64,000 nucleotides of DNA from 66-474 sp044464225 (GCA_044464225.1 JBIQLN010000011.1:41120-105119), one strand, 5' to 3'; shown: positions 51,300-60,741, counted from the stretch's first letter. Made by a program: numbers and translations. Notes: generated from the letters alone by a model not told the origin.

Positions 51300-52589
51300 A
51301 TGTCCGCCCAGCCAAGACCGAGCCGCGAACCGAGCGAGCGCACGGCTACCGCTTTGAGCGCGGTCCCGAATTACCGGCGCGTCCGCGGAGCGACGGAGGC
51401 GCTATCTGCCACGCTCGCGCCCGAGGACACGGTCGCACAGTCGATGCCCGACGCGAGTCCTGCGAAGTGGCACCTTGCGCACACGACGTGGTTCTTCGAG
51501 CAATTCCTGCTCGCGCATTTCGATGCGGGCTGTCGCCGCTTTCATGAAGGCTGGGATTTTCTTTTCAATTCCTATTACCAGACCGTCGGGCCGATGCACG
51601 CGCGGCCGCAGCGTGGTCTGCTGACCCGCCCGACGTTGAAGGAAGTCATGGATTACCGCGCCCATGTCGACCATGCGATGGCCGAGCTGCTGGATGGGCG
51701 CGGCGACGATCCCGAAGTGATGGCGCGCGTCACGCTGGGCTTGAACCACGAGCAACAGCACCAGGAACTGCTGCTCACCGACATCCAGCACCTGTTCTCG
51801 TTGAATCCGCTGCAGCCGGTATTTCGGGAAATGCCGCCGCTTCCGAATGCGGAGCCGGTACCGCTGCGCTTCATCGATGGCCGCCAAGGCGTTGCCGAGA
51901 TCGGCCACCCGGGCGAAGGCTTTGCGTACGACAACGAATCGCCGCGTCATCCTGAGCTTCTGCATCCGCATGCAATGGCCAATCGTTGCGTCACCAACGC
52001 CGAGTTTCGCGAATTCATCGACGATGGCGGCTACCGCAACCCCACGCTCTGGCTGTCGGAAGGCTGGGACATCGTTCTGCGCGAGCGCTGGTCGCATCCG
52101 TTGTATTGGGACGACGGCCTTGAAACCACCTTCACGCTCGGTGGACGCCGGACGATCGAAGCGTCCGCACCGGTTTGCCATGTCAGCTTTTTCGAAGCCG
52201 ATGCGTTCGCCCGCTGGGCGGGCGTGCGCCTGCCCACCGAAGCCGAATGGGAAAGCATGGCGCAGGCGCTCCCGGTGGAGGGCAATTGGGCCGATTCCGG
52301 CGCGCTGAATCCGCGCCCCGCGCGCGCGCAAGCGGATCCGCAAAGGCCTTTGCAGATGTTCGGCGACGTCTGGGAATGGACGTCGAGCCCCTACGTCGGC
52401 TATCCGGGATACCGGCCGGCAACCGGCGCGCTGGGCGAATACAACGGCAAGTTCATGTGCGGGCAGTGGGTGCTGCGCGGCGGTTCGTGCGCGACGCCGG
52501 CCGGACACGTGCGGGCGAGCTATCGCAACTTTTTTTATCCGGCGGCACGCTGGCAGTTCAGCGGCATCCGGTTGGCGAGGGATGCATGA
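51300..52589 (+). CDS. egtB: Ergothioneine biosynthesis sulfoxide synthase
   Basis: 429 residues from MSAQPR. N-terminal DinB-like domain with iron ligands at H61 (KWHLAHTTW), H150 and H154 (NHEQQHQE); C-terminal FGE-like sulfatase-modifying-factor domain. A tandem tyrosine (Y92-Y93, NSYYQ) sits where the thermophilic Chloracidobacterium EgtB has its active-site pair, and overall spacing matches that cysteine-using type. It joins trimethylhistidine to cysteine (or gamma-glutamylcysteine). egtD follows with a 4-base overlap; no egtA or egtC is seen. Confidence 0.93.
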   Translation: MSAQPRPSREPSERTATALSAVPNYRRVRGATEALSATLAPEDTVAQSMPDASPAKWHLAHTTWFFEQFLLAHFDAGCRRFHEGWDFLFNSYYQTVGPMHARPQRGLLTRPTLKEVMDYRAHVDHAMAELLDGRGDDPEVMARVTLGLNHEQQHQELLLTDIQHLFSLNPLQPVFREMPPLPNAEPVPLRFIDGRQGVAEIGHPGEGFAYDNESPRHPELLHPHAMANRCVTNAEFREFIDDGGYRNPTLWLSEGWDIVLRERWSHPLYWDDGLETTFTLGGRRTIEASAPVCHVSFFEADAFARWAGVRLPTEAEWESMAQALPVEGNWADSGALNPRPARAQADPQRPLQMFGDVWEWTSSPYVGYPGYRPATGALGEYNGKFMCGQWVLRGGSCATPAGHVRASYRNFFYPAARWQFSGIRLARDA

Positions 52590-53578
52590 AACCGATTCCG
52601 CGAACAGCGCGCATCTCCCGCCTCGTCGACCGCCAGCCGGGCGAAGGTTTCCTGGCCGATGCACTGGCCGGCCTGTCGCAGTCCCCCAAGCGATTGCCGT
52701 CGAAATATTTCTACGATGCGCGTGGCTCGGAATTGTTCGAACGCATCTGCGAACAGCCCGAGTACTACCCGACCCGCACCGAGCTGGCGATCATGCGCGA
52801 CCACGTCGGGGAAATTGCCGCGGCGCTGGGGCCGAACGCGCGCCTGGTCGAGTACGGCAGCGGCAGCGGGTTGAAGACGCGTTTGCTGCTGCGAAACCTC
52901 GAATCACCGGTGGCCTACGTGCCGGTGGAAATCTCCCGCAATGCGTTGGCGGCAAGCACGAGCCGGCTCGCACGCGAGTTTCCGGACATCGAAATGCTGC
53001 CCGTATGCGCGGATTTCACCCGGCCGGTCACGCTGCCGCGTGCGGCGCGCGCGCCCAGGCAGACGGTCGTGTATTTCCCGGGCTCGACCCTCGGCAATTT
53101 CGCGCCGGACGACGCGTTGCGATTGCTCCGCCAGATGCGCAACGAAGCCGGGCAGGGCGGCGGCATGCTCGGCGGTGGCGTACTGATCGGTATCGACCTG
53201 GTCAAGGACAGCGCCGCGCTCGAAGCCGCGTACAACGACGAGGCGGGCGTCACCGCGGAGTTCACCCTCAACCTGCTGGTGCGGATGAACCGCGAGCTGG
53301 GGGCCGATTTCGACCTCGGCGCCTTTCGCCATCGGGCGCGCTGGCACCCGCTGGCAGCCCGCATCGAAACCCACATCGTCAGCAGGCGCGAACAAGATGT
53401 GCACATCGACGGCCGCACGTTCCGTTTCGCCGCAGGGGAGGCCATGCTGGTCGAATACAGTTGCAAGTACACGCTGGAAAGTTTCGCCCGCTTCGCGGCG
53501 CGGGCGGATTTGCGGGTCCGCGGCGTCTGGACCGATCCGGACCGGCAATTCAGCGTGCAATGGCTGGCCTGCGAATGA
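52586..53578 (+). CDS. egtD: L-histidine N-alpha-methyltransferase
   Basis: 330 residues; ATG overlaps the egtB stop (ATGA). SAM motif EYGSGSG (89-95), substrate region EYYPTRTE, VYFPGSTLGNF, and EYSCKY near the C-terminus with the glutamate/serine pair that selects histidine in EgtD. Trimethylates histidine to hercynine, the EgtB substrate. The two-gene unit lacks egtA, egtC and egtE, so C-S cleavage of the sulfoxide must use another PLP lyase. Confidence 0.95.
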   Translation: MKPIPRTARISRLVDRQPGEGFLADALAGLSQSPKRLPSKYFYDARGSELFERICEQPEYYPTRTELAIMRDHVGEIAAALGPNARLVEYGSGSGLKTRLLLRNLESPVAYVPVEISRNALAASTSRLAREFPDIEMLPVCADFTRPVTLPRAARAPRQTVVYFPGSTLGNFAPDDALRLLRQMRNEAGQGGGMLGGGVLIGIDLVKDSAALEAAYNDEAGVTAEFTLNLLVRMNRELGADFDLGAFRHRARWHPLAARIETHIVSRREQDVHIDGRTFRFAAGEAMLVEYSCKYTLESFARFAARADLRVRGVWTDPDRQFSVQWLACE

Positions 53579-53679
53579 GACGATCGCGGCGCCGCGATCC
53601 CACCATGCCTTTCGACACCCCCGCCAGGCGTTGAATCTGGCTACGCTTGTCGGAATCGAAACAAGGCGGGAGTGGCGAC

Positions 53680-56439
53680 ATGCGTTGCACACGTTTGGGC
53701 TTGGCGTGGCTGGCATTGGCGGTGTGCGGCACGGCGTTCGCCGCCGCCGACAACCCGTACGCGCGCGACCCGGACCAGCCGGTCGACCAGGCTTACACCG
53801 CGAAGATCGCGAAATACACCACACAGGCCGACTTCAACACGCCGCTGACCGATTACCTGCCGGCGTCGCAAACCGTGCCGACGCCGGAAGCCGTGCTGGG
53901 TGACGTCGCCGGCGCGCCGAACATGCTGCCGTACGCGGAAGACGTGTACCGCTACTTCCGCATCCTGGCCAAGGCCACGCCGCGGGTGAAGGTCTTCACG
54001 ATCGGCAAGACCGAGGAAGGCCGCGAGATGATCGCGGTGGCCATCGCCGACGAATCGCTGATGAAGGATCTTGACGCCAACAAGGCGCGGCTCGCGCAAC
54101 TGGCCGATCCGCGCAAACTCGGCATGGACGATGCGAAAGCCGCAGCGATCATCAAGCAGACGGTACCGGTCTACTACATCACCGGCACCATCCACTCCAC
54201 CGAAACCGGCGCGCCGACGGCGCTGATGGAGCTGGGTTACCGGCTGGCGGTCGACGACGCGCCATACATCCGGTACATCCGCTCGCACATGATCACCCTG
54301 ATCACGCCGGTCGTGGAAGTGGACGGCCGCGACCGCATGGTCGACCTGTACAAATGGCACCGCGCGCATCCGGGCAAGAACTATCCGCGCCTGATCTACT
54401 GGGGCCACTACGTCGCGCACGACAACAATCGCGATGCAATGGGCGTGACGCTGGACCTCACGAAGAACGTGCTGGACACCTATGTCGGCTGGCATGCGCA
54501 GGTGCTGCACGACCTGCACGAATCGGTGCCGTTCCTGTACGACAACACGGTCGGCGACGGCCCGTACAACGCGTGGATCGATCCGATCCTCACCAGCGAG
54601 TGGCAGCAGATCGGCTGGAACAATGTCGAGCAACTGACCAAGCTGGGCCTGCCAGGCGTGTTCACCCACGGCGACTTCGATACCTGGAGCCCCGGGTACC
54701 TGATGTTCATCGCGGCGATGCACAACGGCATCAGCCGCCTCTACGAGACTTTCGGCAACGGTGGCGCCGATACCGAGGAGCGCATCCTCGACCCCGACGA
54801 GTACGCGCGCACCTGGTACAAGCCCAACCCGCCGCTGCCCAAGGTGCTGTGGTCGCAGCGCGACAACAACAACTATGAGCAGTCCGGGTTGCTGACGGCC
54901 TTGTACTACTTCGCGCAACACGGCCAGCATTTCCTCGACAATTTCTGGCAGAAGTCCAGGCGCTCGATCAAGAAGCCGCAGCTCGCCGGGCCCGCGGCCT
55001 ACGTGCTCACCGCCAATGAAAAGGACAAGGGCGCGCAGATGCACCTGCTGCACACGCTGCACTTGCAGCATGTCGAGATCAGCCGCGCGAGCGCGCCGTT
55101 CACCGTCGAGGTGGCGGACGATACGGAAAGCACCGGCAGCAACAAGTCGAACGGCAAGAAGTCCGCGTCGACCGAGCCGCCGAAGGTCGCGGCGGCCAAG
55201 CGTACCTTCCCTGCGGGAAGCTGGATCATCCGCATGGATCAGCCGTATTCGCGCATCGCCGACACCTTGCTCGATCGCCAGTACTGGTCGCCCGACGATC
55301 CGCAGAAGCATCCCTACGACGACACCGGCTGGTCGTTCGGCGACCTGTTCGGCGTGGAGGTCGCGCGCGTGGTCGACCCATCCGTCCTGAAGGTGCCGAT
55401 GCAGGAAGTGCAGGGCGACTTCGACCGGCCCGCGTTCACGCTGGCGTCCCTGGGTGTCTCGGGTCGCGTACCGCGCGTGGCGCTGATGCACACCTGGCTT
55501 TCCACCCAGACCGAAGGCTGGTGGCGGATGGCGCTGGACAAGCTGCACGTGCCGTACACCTACATCAGCACGCAGGACGTCTCGCGCGATCCCGACCTGC
55601 GTGCGAAGTACGACGTGATCCTGTTCGGGCCGGTCGGCTACGCCAATACCAGGCTGATCATCGAGGGCCTGCCGATGTACGGCAATCCGATGCCGTGGCA
55701 GAAAACGGAGCTGACGCCCAACCTCGGCCGCATCGATTCGACGCCGGATGTCCGGCCGGGCCTGGGTGAGTCGGGTGTGGCCAACCTGAAACGATTCGTG
55801 GCGGCGGGTGGGTTGCTGGTCACCTCGGAAGACACCGCGCGGTTCGCCATCGACATCGGCATCGCGCCGGGGGTTTCGGTGGCCAAGGCCGACGACCTGC
55901 GCGTGGTCGGGAGCGTGCTGCGCGCCAACCTCGTGGACAAGAACAGTCCCGTCGCCGCCGGCTACGACGATTCGTTCGCGCTCTACAGCTCCGGAGGCAT
56001 GTCGTTCAACGTCGCCAACCAGACCATCGGCAACCGCGGGCTGGCTACCGCCAGGGATTACCAGCGCCCCACCGGACGCGGCGGCCCCGATGACGCCGAC
56101 GTGCCGGAAGGCCGTCCCTACCAGGCGCCCCCGGCATTGCCGGACGTGAAGCCGTGGCAGCCGGTGCCGCTCAACGCAGAGCAGGCGCGCAACAATCCGT
56201 TCGTGATTCCCGAAGACGCGCGACCGGTCGTGGTTGCGCGCTGGGCCGATGCGGGTGACTTGCTGATCTCCGGACTGCTGGAAAACGGCGGCGGGATGGC
56301 CGGCCATCCCGCCGTGGTCGATGCGCGTTACGGCAAGGGCCACGTGTTGCTGTTCGCCAACAATCCGATCTGGCGTGGTGAAACCGTCGGCAGCTATCGG
56401 ATGTTTTTCAACGCGGTCACGCATTACGATGGACTTTGA
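53680..56439 (+). CDS. Large exported M14 zinc carboxypeptidase
   Basis: 919 residues from MRCTRL with GGGAG upstream. Signal peptide ending AFAA. Peptidase M14 domain in the first half: TGTIHSTETGA (zinc H-x-x-E), DNNRDAMG (substrate arginine) and HDLHES with a zinc histidine. The second half, about 560-900, has a Rossmann-like/GATase-like region (YDVILFGPVGYA, AAGGLLVTSEDTARF) and a C-terminal GKGHVLLFANNPIWRGE. The combination is common in Xanthomonadales; peptidase activity on envelope or food peptides is likely. Confidence 0.88.
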   Translation: MRCTRLGLAWLALAVCGTAFAAADNPYARDPDQPVDQAYTAKIAKYTTQADFNTPLTDYLPASQTVPTPEAVLGDVAGAPNMLPYAEDVYRYFRILAKATPRVKVFTIGKTEEGREMIAVAIADESLMKDLDANKARLAQLADPRKLGMDDAKAAAIIKQTVPVYYITGTIHSTETGAPTALMELGYRLAVDDAPYIRYIRSHMITLITPVVEVDGRDRMVDLYKWHRAHPGKNYPRLIYWGHYVAHDNNRDAMGVTLDLTKNVLDTYVGWHAQVLHDLHESVPFLYDNTVGDGPYNAWIDPILTSEWQQIGWNNVEQLTKLGLPGVFTHGDFDTWSPGYLMFIAAMHNGISRLYETFGNGGADTEERILDPDEYARTWYKPNPPLPKVLWSQRDNNNYEQSGLLTALYYFAQHGQHFLDNFWQKSRRSIKKPQLAGPAAYVLTANEKDKGAQMHLLHTLHLQHVEISRASAPFTVEVADDTESTGSNKSNGKKSASTEPPKVAAAKRTFPAGSWIIRMDQPYSRIADTLLDRQYWSPDDPQKHPYDDTGWSFGDLFGVEVARVVDPSVLKVPMQEVQGDFDRPAFTLASLGVSGRVPRVALMHTWLSTQTEGWWRMALDKLHVPYTYISTQDVSRDPDLRAKYDVILFGPVGYANTRLIIEGLPMYGNPMPWQKTELTPNLGRIDSTPDVRPGLGESGVANLKRFVAAGGLLVTSEDTARFAIDIGIAPGVSVAKADDLRVVGSVLRANLVDKNSPVAAGYDDSFALYSSGGMSFNVANQTIGNRGLATARDYQRPTGRGGPDDADVPEGRPYQAPPALPDVKPWQPVPLNAEQARNNPFVIPEDARPVVVARWADAGDLLISGLLENGGGMAGHPAVVDARYGKGHVLLFANNPIWRGETVGSYRMFFNAVTHYDGL

Positions 56440-56580
56440 TTTTTGCGAACATCCCCGATCGCGGCACCGCCGAATTGCCCGTCTCCGAAGCAGGTTTCGG
56501 GGTTGCAAATCCAAAACGGCCTTATTTGGCCTGCCGCCCCATACAAGCCGCTCCGATTGCGGCGTCTCTTGGAAACCGAC

Positions 56581-56865
56581 ATGGAACCACGCCGCTGGCT
56601 ACCGTACCGACACCTGGAAAGCCGACATCTGGGAATGGCATTGGCCACCGCGCGGCTGATCGCCTGGATCGGCATTCTGCTGGTCGCCGCGGGCATCGCC
56701 TATGGCATCACTGCCGCGGTATCGCATGGTGGCTCCGTGCCGCTGGCCCTCGGGATGGTGATCGGGTTGGTCGGCTATGGCATTGCGGCGCTGGCATTGA
56801 GCGGCGCCCTGGCGGCCCTGGTCGGCATCGAAGAAAGCCAGCGACGCCATATCGATCGGGATTGA
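56581..56865 (+). CDS. Small two- or three-helix membrane protein
   Basis: 94 residues from MEPRRW. Arg-rich N-terminus, then hydrophobic helices at about 23-45 and 52-85. No known domain. The ribosome site is weak. Probably an inner-membrane protein; function unknown. Confidence 0.6.
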   Translation: MEPRRWLPYRHLESRHLGMALATARLIAWIGILLVAAGIAYGITAAVSHGGSVPLALGMVIGLVGYGIAALALSGALAALVGIEESQRRHIDRD

Positions 56866-57098
56866 TCCCCCTCGTGAACAATTGTGGGGCATTCAAAGGC
56901 GCATGCACTGGCATTTTGGTGCAAGAGTGCTGTAGGATCGCGCCCGCTGAGTTAGCCAAGCCGCGGGGGGCGGTTTGTTGGGGCCGGTTGCGGACCGTTA
57001 GACGATCGCATCGCTGTCTTCACTCTCGCTAGTCAGTGCTTCAAGTTGTGCACGCAAGTGCGCTGTTTTCAACCAATTCGAGTAGTAAGGAGTCAGTT

Positions 57099-57308
57099 AT
57101 GTCGGAGCGTCAGACCGGCACCGTGAAATGGTTCAACGATGCCAAGGGCTTCGGTTTCATCAGCCGTGAAAACGGTGAGGACGTGTTCGTGCATTTCCGT
57201 GCGATCGTCGGCACCGGCTTCAAGTCCCTGCAGGAAGGCCAGAAGGTCACGTTCAACGTCGTCCAGGGCCCGAAGGGTTTGCAGGCCGACCAGGTGCAGC
57301 CCGCCTGA
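57099..57308 (+). CDS. Cold-shock protein (CspA family), second copy
   Basis: 69 residues with AAGGAGT seven bases before the ATG; an earlier ATG at 57036 adds a leader peptide-like extension and is unlikely. RNP1 KGFGFIS and RNP2 VFVHF. Near-identical to the copy at 47014 in the first 45 residues. It has its own long leader (promoter near 56930 not certain) and terminator. Confidence 0.95.
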   Translation: MSERQTGTVKWFNDAKGFGFISRENGEDVFVHFRAIVGTGFKSLQEGQKVTFNVVQGPKGLQADQVQPA

Positions 57309-57331
57309 GCCATCGTTGCCAGCGCAACAGG

Positions 57332-57364
57332 AAAAGCCCCGCAGCAATGCGGGGCTTTCTTTTT
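57332..57364 (+). terminator. Rho-independent terminator of the second csp gene
   Basis: A 10-bp stem (57333-57342 with 57349-57358), six-base loop AGCAAT, then CTTTTT. Strong. Confidence 0.9.
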
Positions 57365-57458
57365 GCGATCCTCCGTGGATCGCGCCGATACCGCACACGA
57401 CCGCGGTTATTCCAGATGGGCCGGAAAACCGGGCGTGCAGGTGATTTCCAGGGGTGCG

Positions 57459-57767
57459 ATGATGCGCCCCATGTACGCCAGCTTCCGCGAGTTTTATCCG
57501 TACTATCTGGGCGAGCACGGTGACCGCCGTTGCCGGCGGCTGCATTTTCTCGGATCGTGGCTGGTGATTGCGTCGGTGATCGTCGCCATCGCGACACGCA
57601 ATCCATGGTGGTTGGTGGGCGCACCCTTGTGCGGTTATGGGTGCGCATGGATCGGGCATTTCGCATTCGAGAAGAACAAACCCGCGACATTCCGCCACCC
57701 GGTCTACAGCCTGATGGGCGATTGGGTGATGTTCGCCGATATTCTGCGCGGTCGCGTGCGGATTTGA
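57459..57767 (+). CDS. DUF962 (Mpo1-like) membrane protein
   Basis: 102 residues from MMRPMY. DUF962 markers: FYPYYLGEH, CRRLHFLGSW and GHFAFEKNKPATF with histidines likely coordinating iron, as in yeast Mpo1, a fatty acid alpha-dioxygenase. Two transmembrane segments. Bacterial role unknown. Confidence 0.88.
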   Translation: MMRPMYASFREFYPYYLGEHGDRRCRRLHFLGSWLVIASVIVAIATRNPWWLVGAPLCGYGCAWIGHFAFEKNKPATFRHPVYSLMGDWVMFADILRGRVRI

Positions 57768-57813
57768 CGTCCGGCTCTCATTGCGGGCATTTGATCGTCG
57801 TTATCATGGCCGG

Positions 57814-58590
57814 ATGATCGACCCCCGTTTTGCCGGCATCGAGCGATTGTACGGCGCCGGCAGCGTGGCGCGCCTGGCCGCCGCGCGCATGGCGGTCGTG
57901 GGCGTGGGTGGCGTCGGTTCTTGGGCGGCCGAGGCGCTGGCGCGCAGTGGCGTGGGAGCCCTCACGCTGATCGATGCCGACGAGGTGTGCGTTTCCAACA
58001 GCAATCGGCAACTGCATACGCTGGCGGATACGTTCGGCAGGGCCAAGGTGGAAGTGATGGCCGAGCGCCTGCGCGGCATCAATCCCGCACTGAACGCGGA
58101 GCCGGTCGAGCGGTTCGTGACACCCTCCACACTGGCCGAGCTCCTGGACCACGATTACGACCTGGTGCTGGACGCCTGCGATGCGTTTCGCGTGAAGGTG
58201 GAGATGACGGCGTGGTGCCGTCGCCGCAAATTGCCGCTGATCGTGTGCGGATCGGCGGGCGGGCGAACCGATCCCACCATGATCCGTGTGCGCGATCTTT
58301 CGCGCACGGAACATGACGCGCTGCTCAGCCTGATGCGTCGCAAATTGCGCCAGGAATTCCATTTCCCGTCGAACCGCGACCGCTATTTCGGCGTCCCGGC
58401 AGTGTATTCGCTGGAGAACGTGCGCTATCCGCAAGCCGACGGCAGCGTCTGCGGCACGCGCCCGGAAGGTTCGGATTCACTGAGGCTGGACTGCGGCGGC
58501 GGCCTCGGGGCGGCCACCCACGTGACCGCGGCGTTCGGCTTCGCCGCCGTGGGGCGGGCCATCGAAATGTTGTTGAAGCCGAAGCCCTGA
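57814..58590 (+). CDS. tcdA: tRNA threonylcarbamoyladenosine dehydratase
   Basis: 258 residues from MIDPRF. E1/MoeB-like ATP-binding GVGGVGSWAAEA, IDADEVCVSNSNRQL, and cysteine residues near the active site (CGSAGG). It cyclises t6A37 to ct6A in tRNA with ATP. Formerly csdL/ygdL. Confidence 0.94.
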   Translation: MIDPRFAGIERLYGAGSVARLAAARMAVVGVGGVGSWAAEALARSGVGALTLIDADEVCVSNSNRQLHTLADTFGRAKVEVMAERLRGINPALNAEPVERFVTPSTLAELLDHDYDLVLDACDAFRVKVEMTAWCRRRKLPLIVCGSAGGRTDPTMIRVRDLSRTEHDALLSLMRRKLRQEFHFPSNRDRYFGVPAVYSLENVRYPQADGSVCGTRPEGSDSLRLDCGGGLGAATHVTAAFGFAAVGRAIEMLLKPKP

Positions 58591-58593
58591 GGT

Positions 58594-59376
58594 TCATTCC
58601 AGCCGGAACAGATGCCGCGCGTTGGCGGTGGTGGATCGTGCAAGCTCTTCCGGATCTTCGGCACGGAGCCGGGCAACGCAATGCAGGACTTCGACGAGGA
58701 ATGCCGGTTCGTTGCGCCGGCCCGCGTGGTGCGCCCCCGGTTGGTCGGGCGCGTCGGTTTCGAGCAGCAGACTTTCGGCAGGCAGCGCCGCGACCACCTT
58801 GCGCAGGCGACGCGCGCGATCGTGGGTGACCGGTCCCCCGATCCCGACGAAGAACCCAAGCTTCCGGAGTTGATGCGCCTGTTCGAGGCTGCCCGAGAAG
58901 CTGTGCACCACGCCGCGCAAGGGTTTGCCGAATCGCCGCAGCTCCAGGATCATCGCCTCGAAAGCGCGGCGCGCGTGCAGGACCAGCGGCAAGTCGAAAC
59001 GTCGGGCTATTTCGAAGTGCCCGCGCAGCAGGCGCACTTGGCGGTCATGGTCCGGCGCGCTCCCGTCCAGCCCGCATTCGCCCACCGCGACGGCCGGGTG
59101 CGATGCGAGCCACTCTGCCAACGCGGCCAGATCCTCGTCGTCCGAGTGCCGATCGAGATGGCACGGGTGCAAGCCATAGGCGGGATGCAGGCCGCGCTCG
59201 GCCGTACACAGCCGGTGCAACGCCGGCCACCCGGCGGCGGCCACCGCCGGGACCAGCACCTCGCCGACGCCGGCTGCGCGGGCTGCCTGCAGCACCTTTT
59301 CGCGATCCGTGTCGAATTCCGGCGCGTCCAGATGCGCATGGCTGTCGAACAATGACACAGGCGGCTTTCCATTCAT
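58594..59376 (-). CDS. TatD-family metal-dependent hydrolase
   Basis: 260 residues from MNGKPP; a start 13 codons earlier is in AT-rich sequence and less likely. Metal-binding FDSHAHLD near the start, GECGLDG, PLVLHARRA, VHSFSG, and LETDAPDQPG. TatD-like proteins are 3'-5' DNases or D-aminoacyl-tRNA related hydrolases. It converges on tcdA with a 3-base gap. Confidence 0.92.
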   Translation of the reverse strand: MNGKPPVSLFDSHAHLDAPEFDTDREKVLQAARAAGVGEVLVPAVAAAGWPALHRLCTAERGLHPAYGLHPCHLDRHSDDEDLAALAEWLASHPAVAVGECGLDGSAPDHDRQVRLLRGHFEIARRFDLPLVLHARRAFEAMILELRRFGKPLRGVVHSFSGSLEQAHQLRKLGFFVGIGGPVTHDRARRLRKVVAALPAESLLLETDAPDQPGAHHAGRRNEPAFLVEVLHCVARLRAEDPEELARSTTANARHLFRLE

Positions 59377-59487
59377 CGGAGTACGCTGGAACGAAACATG
59401 AACCGATTCAGACATGTTGATGAATGGTTCATTGTCGGGTTGTTTGAATCACCTTGTCATCAGGGGCCATTCGGCCGGGAGAACTCG

Positions 59488-60195
59488 ATGAAACGCAAAA
59501 CGATCCTGACTCGCGCAGTCCTCGCGTCGCTCGCCGTGGTTGCCGTTGCCGTACTGGCCGGCTGTGGGCACGGGAACAATCCGCAGGCCCAGGCGACACC
59601 GGCCAACATGGCCATGGCCACGTCAGCGGCGACCGCACAGTTGCCCCCGGGAGAGGAACCCATGGCCAACGCCAACGGACAGGCGCCGGCTGCACCGGTC
59701 GCCGCAGCCCAGCCGCAATTCGCACAGGTGGTGGCGGTGCAACCGATCACCCAGTCGGTGACCAGCAGCAAACCACGGCAGGTATGCCAGGACGAGCAGG
59801 TTGCGGTTCCGGAAACCTACAAGGACAAACACCAGGTCGGCGGCGCCGTGGTGGGGGGACTCGTGGGGGCGCTGGCCGGCCACCAGGTTGGCGGCGGCAA
59901 GGGCAAGACCCTCGCCACGGTGGGTGGTGCGGCGGCAGGCGCGTTCGCGGGACACGAAATCCAGAAGCGCCATCAGGAAAAGAATCAAACGCACACGGAA
60001 GTCCGCAACGTGTGCCACACGGTCACCGACAAGAGCACCTCCACCAAAACGGTCGGCTACGACGTGACCTATACGTTGAACGGGCAGGCAGGCCACATCC
60101 GCATGGACCACAACCCGGGTGTCGGCACCGGCCTGCCGGTTCGCAATGGGGTGGTGGTTGCCGGCGGCAAGTCGTCAGGCAACTACTACCGGTGA
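59488..60195 (+). CDS. Glycine-zipper (2TM) outer-membrane lipoprotein
   Basis: 235 residues from MKRKTI with CGGGAG upstream. Lipobox LAGC. An Ala/Gln/Pro-rich region is followed by a glycine-zipper hairpin (VVGGLVGALAGHQVGGGKG, ATVGGAAAGAFAG), then a cysteine-containing YcfJ-like C-terminus (YDVTYTLNGQAGHIRMDHNPG). Closely related to the next gene and to 12710-13174. 17-kDa antigen/YcfJ fold. Confidence 0.88.
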   Translation: MKRKTILTRAVLASLAVVAVAVLAGCGHGNNPQAQATPANMAMATSAATAQLPPGEEPMANANGQAPAAPVAAAQPQFAQVVAVQPITQSVTSSKPRQVCQDEQVAVPETYKDKHQVGGAVVGGLVGALAGHQVGGGKGKTLATVGGAAAGAFAGHEIQKRHQEKNQTHTEVRNVCHTVTDKSTSTKTVGYDVTYTLNGQAGHIRMDHNPGVGTGLPVRNGVVVAGGKSSGNYYR

Positions 60196-60231
60196 GTTTC
60201 AGCGGCCCACGCAAGGAAGAGGAGTAGAGCC

Positions 60232-60741
60232 ATGTGGAACAGAGTGTTTCTTGAGCACCGGAAGGCCATGCGGTCCATGGCCAGCTTGATCACCATCGCT
60301 GCTGCCGCGTTGCTGCTTGCGGCGTGTGCGCCCTCCTACAACACCCGCCCGGGTTACGGAAACCAGCCGGTGGGCTACAACGGTGGGCGGCAGTGCTACC
60401 AGGGTTGCGGTTATGTCCGCGACATCCAGCAAGTCCAGCTCCGCAGCGGCAACAGCAACGGCGCGGCCGTGGGTACCGTGATCGGTGCCGTGGTCGGCGG
60501 TCTGCTGGGTCATCAGGTCGGTGGCGGCAAGGGCAAGACCGCGGCCACCGTCGCGGGCGCAGTGGGTGGCGGTGTTGCCGGTCATGCGATCGGCGAGCGC
60601 ACCGGCAACGCCGATTACGGCTGGCAGGTGGTCGTGCAGCTTCAGGATGGCCAGTACGCCACGGTCACGCAACGTGATCCGCCCCAGGTCCAGGTCGGTG
60701 ACTACGTGATGATTCGCAACAACGCGGTCTATCGCTACTGA
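60232..60741 (+). CDS. Glycine-zipper (2TM) outer-membrane lipoprotein
   Basis: 169 residues with AGGAG eight bases upstream. Lipobox LAAC. Cysteine pair CYQGCG, a glycine-zipper hairpin (GTVIGAVVGGLLGHQVGGGKG, ATVAGAVGGGVAG), then a C-terminal strand domain (WQVVVQLQDGQYATVTQ). It lies 36 bases after the previous paralogue and shares its hairpin, indicating tandem duplication. Confidence 0.9.
   Translation: MWNRVFLEHRKAMRSMASLITIAAAALLLAACAPSYNTRPGYGNQPVGYNGGRQCYQGCGYVRDIQQVQLRSGNSNGAAVGTVIGAVVGGLLGHQVGGGKGKTAATVAGAVGGGVAGHAIGERTGNADYGWQVVVQLQDGQYATVTQRDPPQVQVGDYVMIRNNAVYRY

Noticed and set aside
53641..56514. A 957-residue open frame on the minus strand over the M14 peptidase
   Set aside because: It is antisense to a strongly supported gene, has Arg/Val/His-heavy composition and no domain; a typical artefact of high GC.
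56905..56925. A second sigma-54 site upstream of the second csp gene (CTGGCATTTTGGTGC)
   Set aside because: GG and GC are 9, not 10, bases apart, which RpoN does not tolerate.
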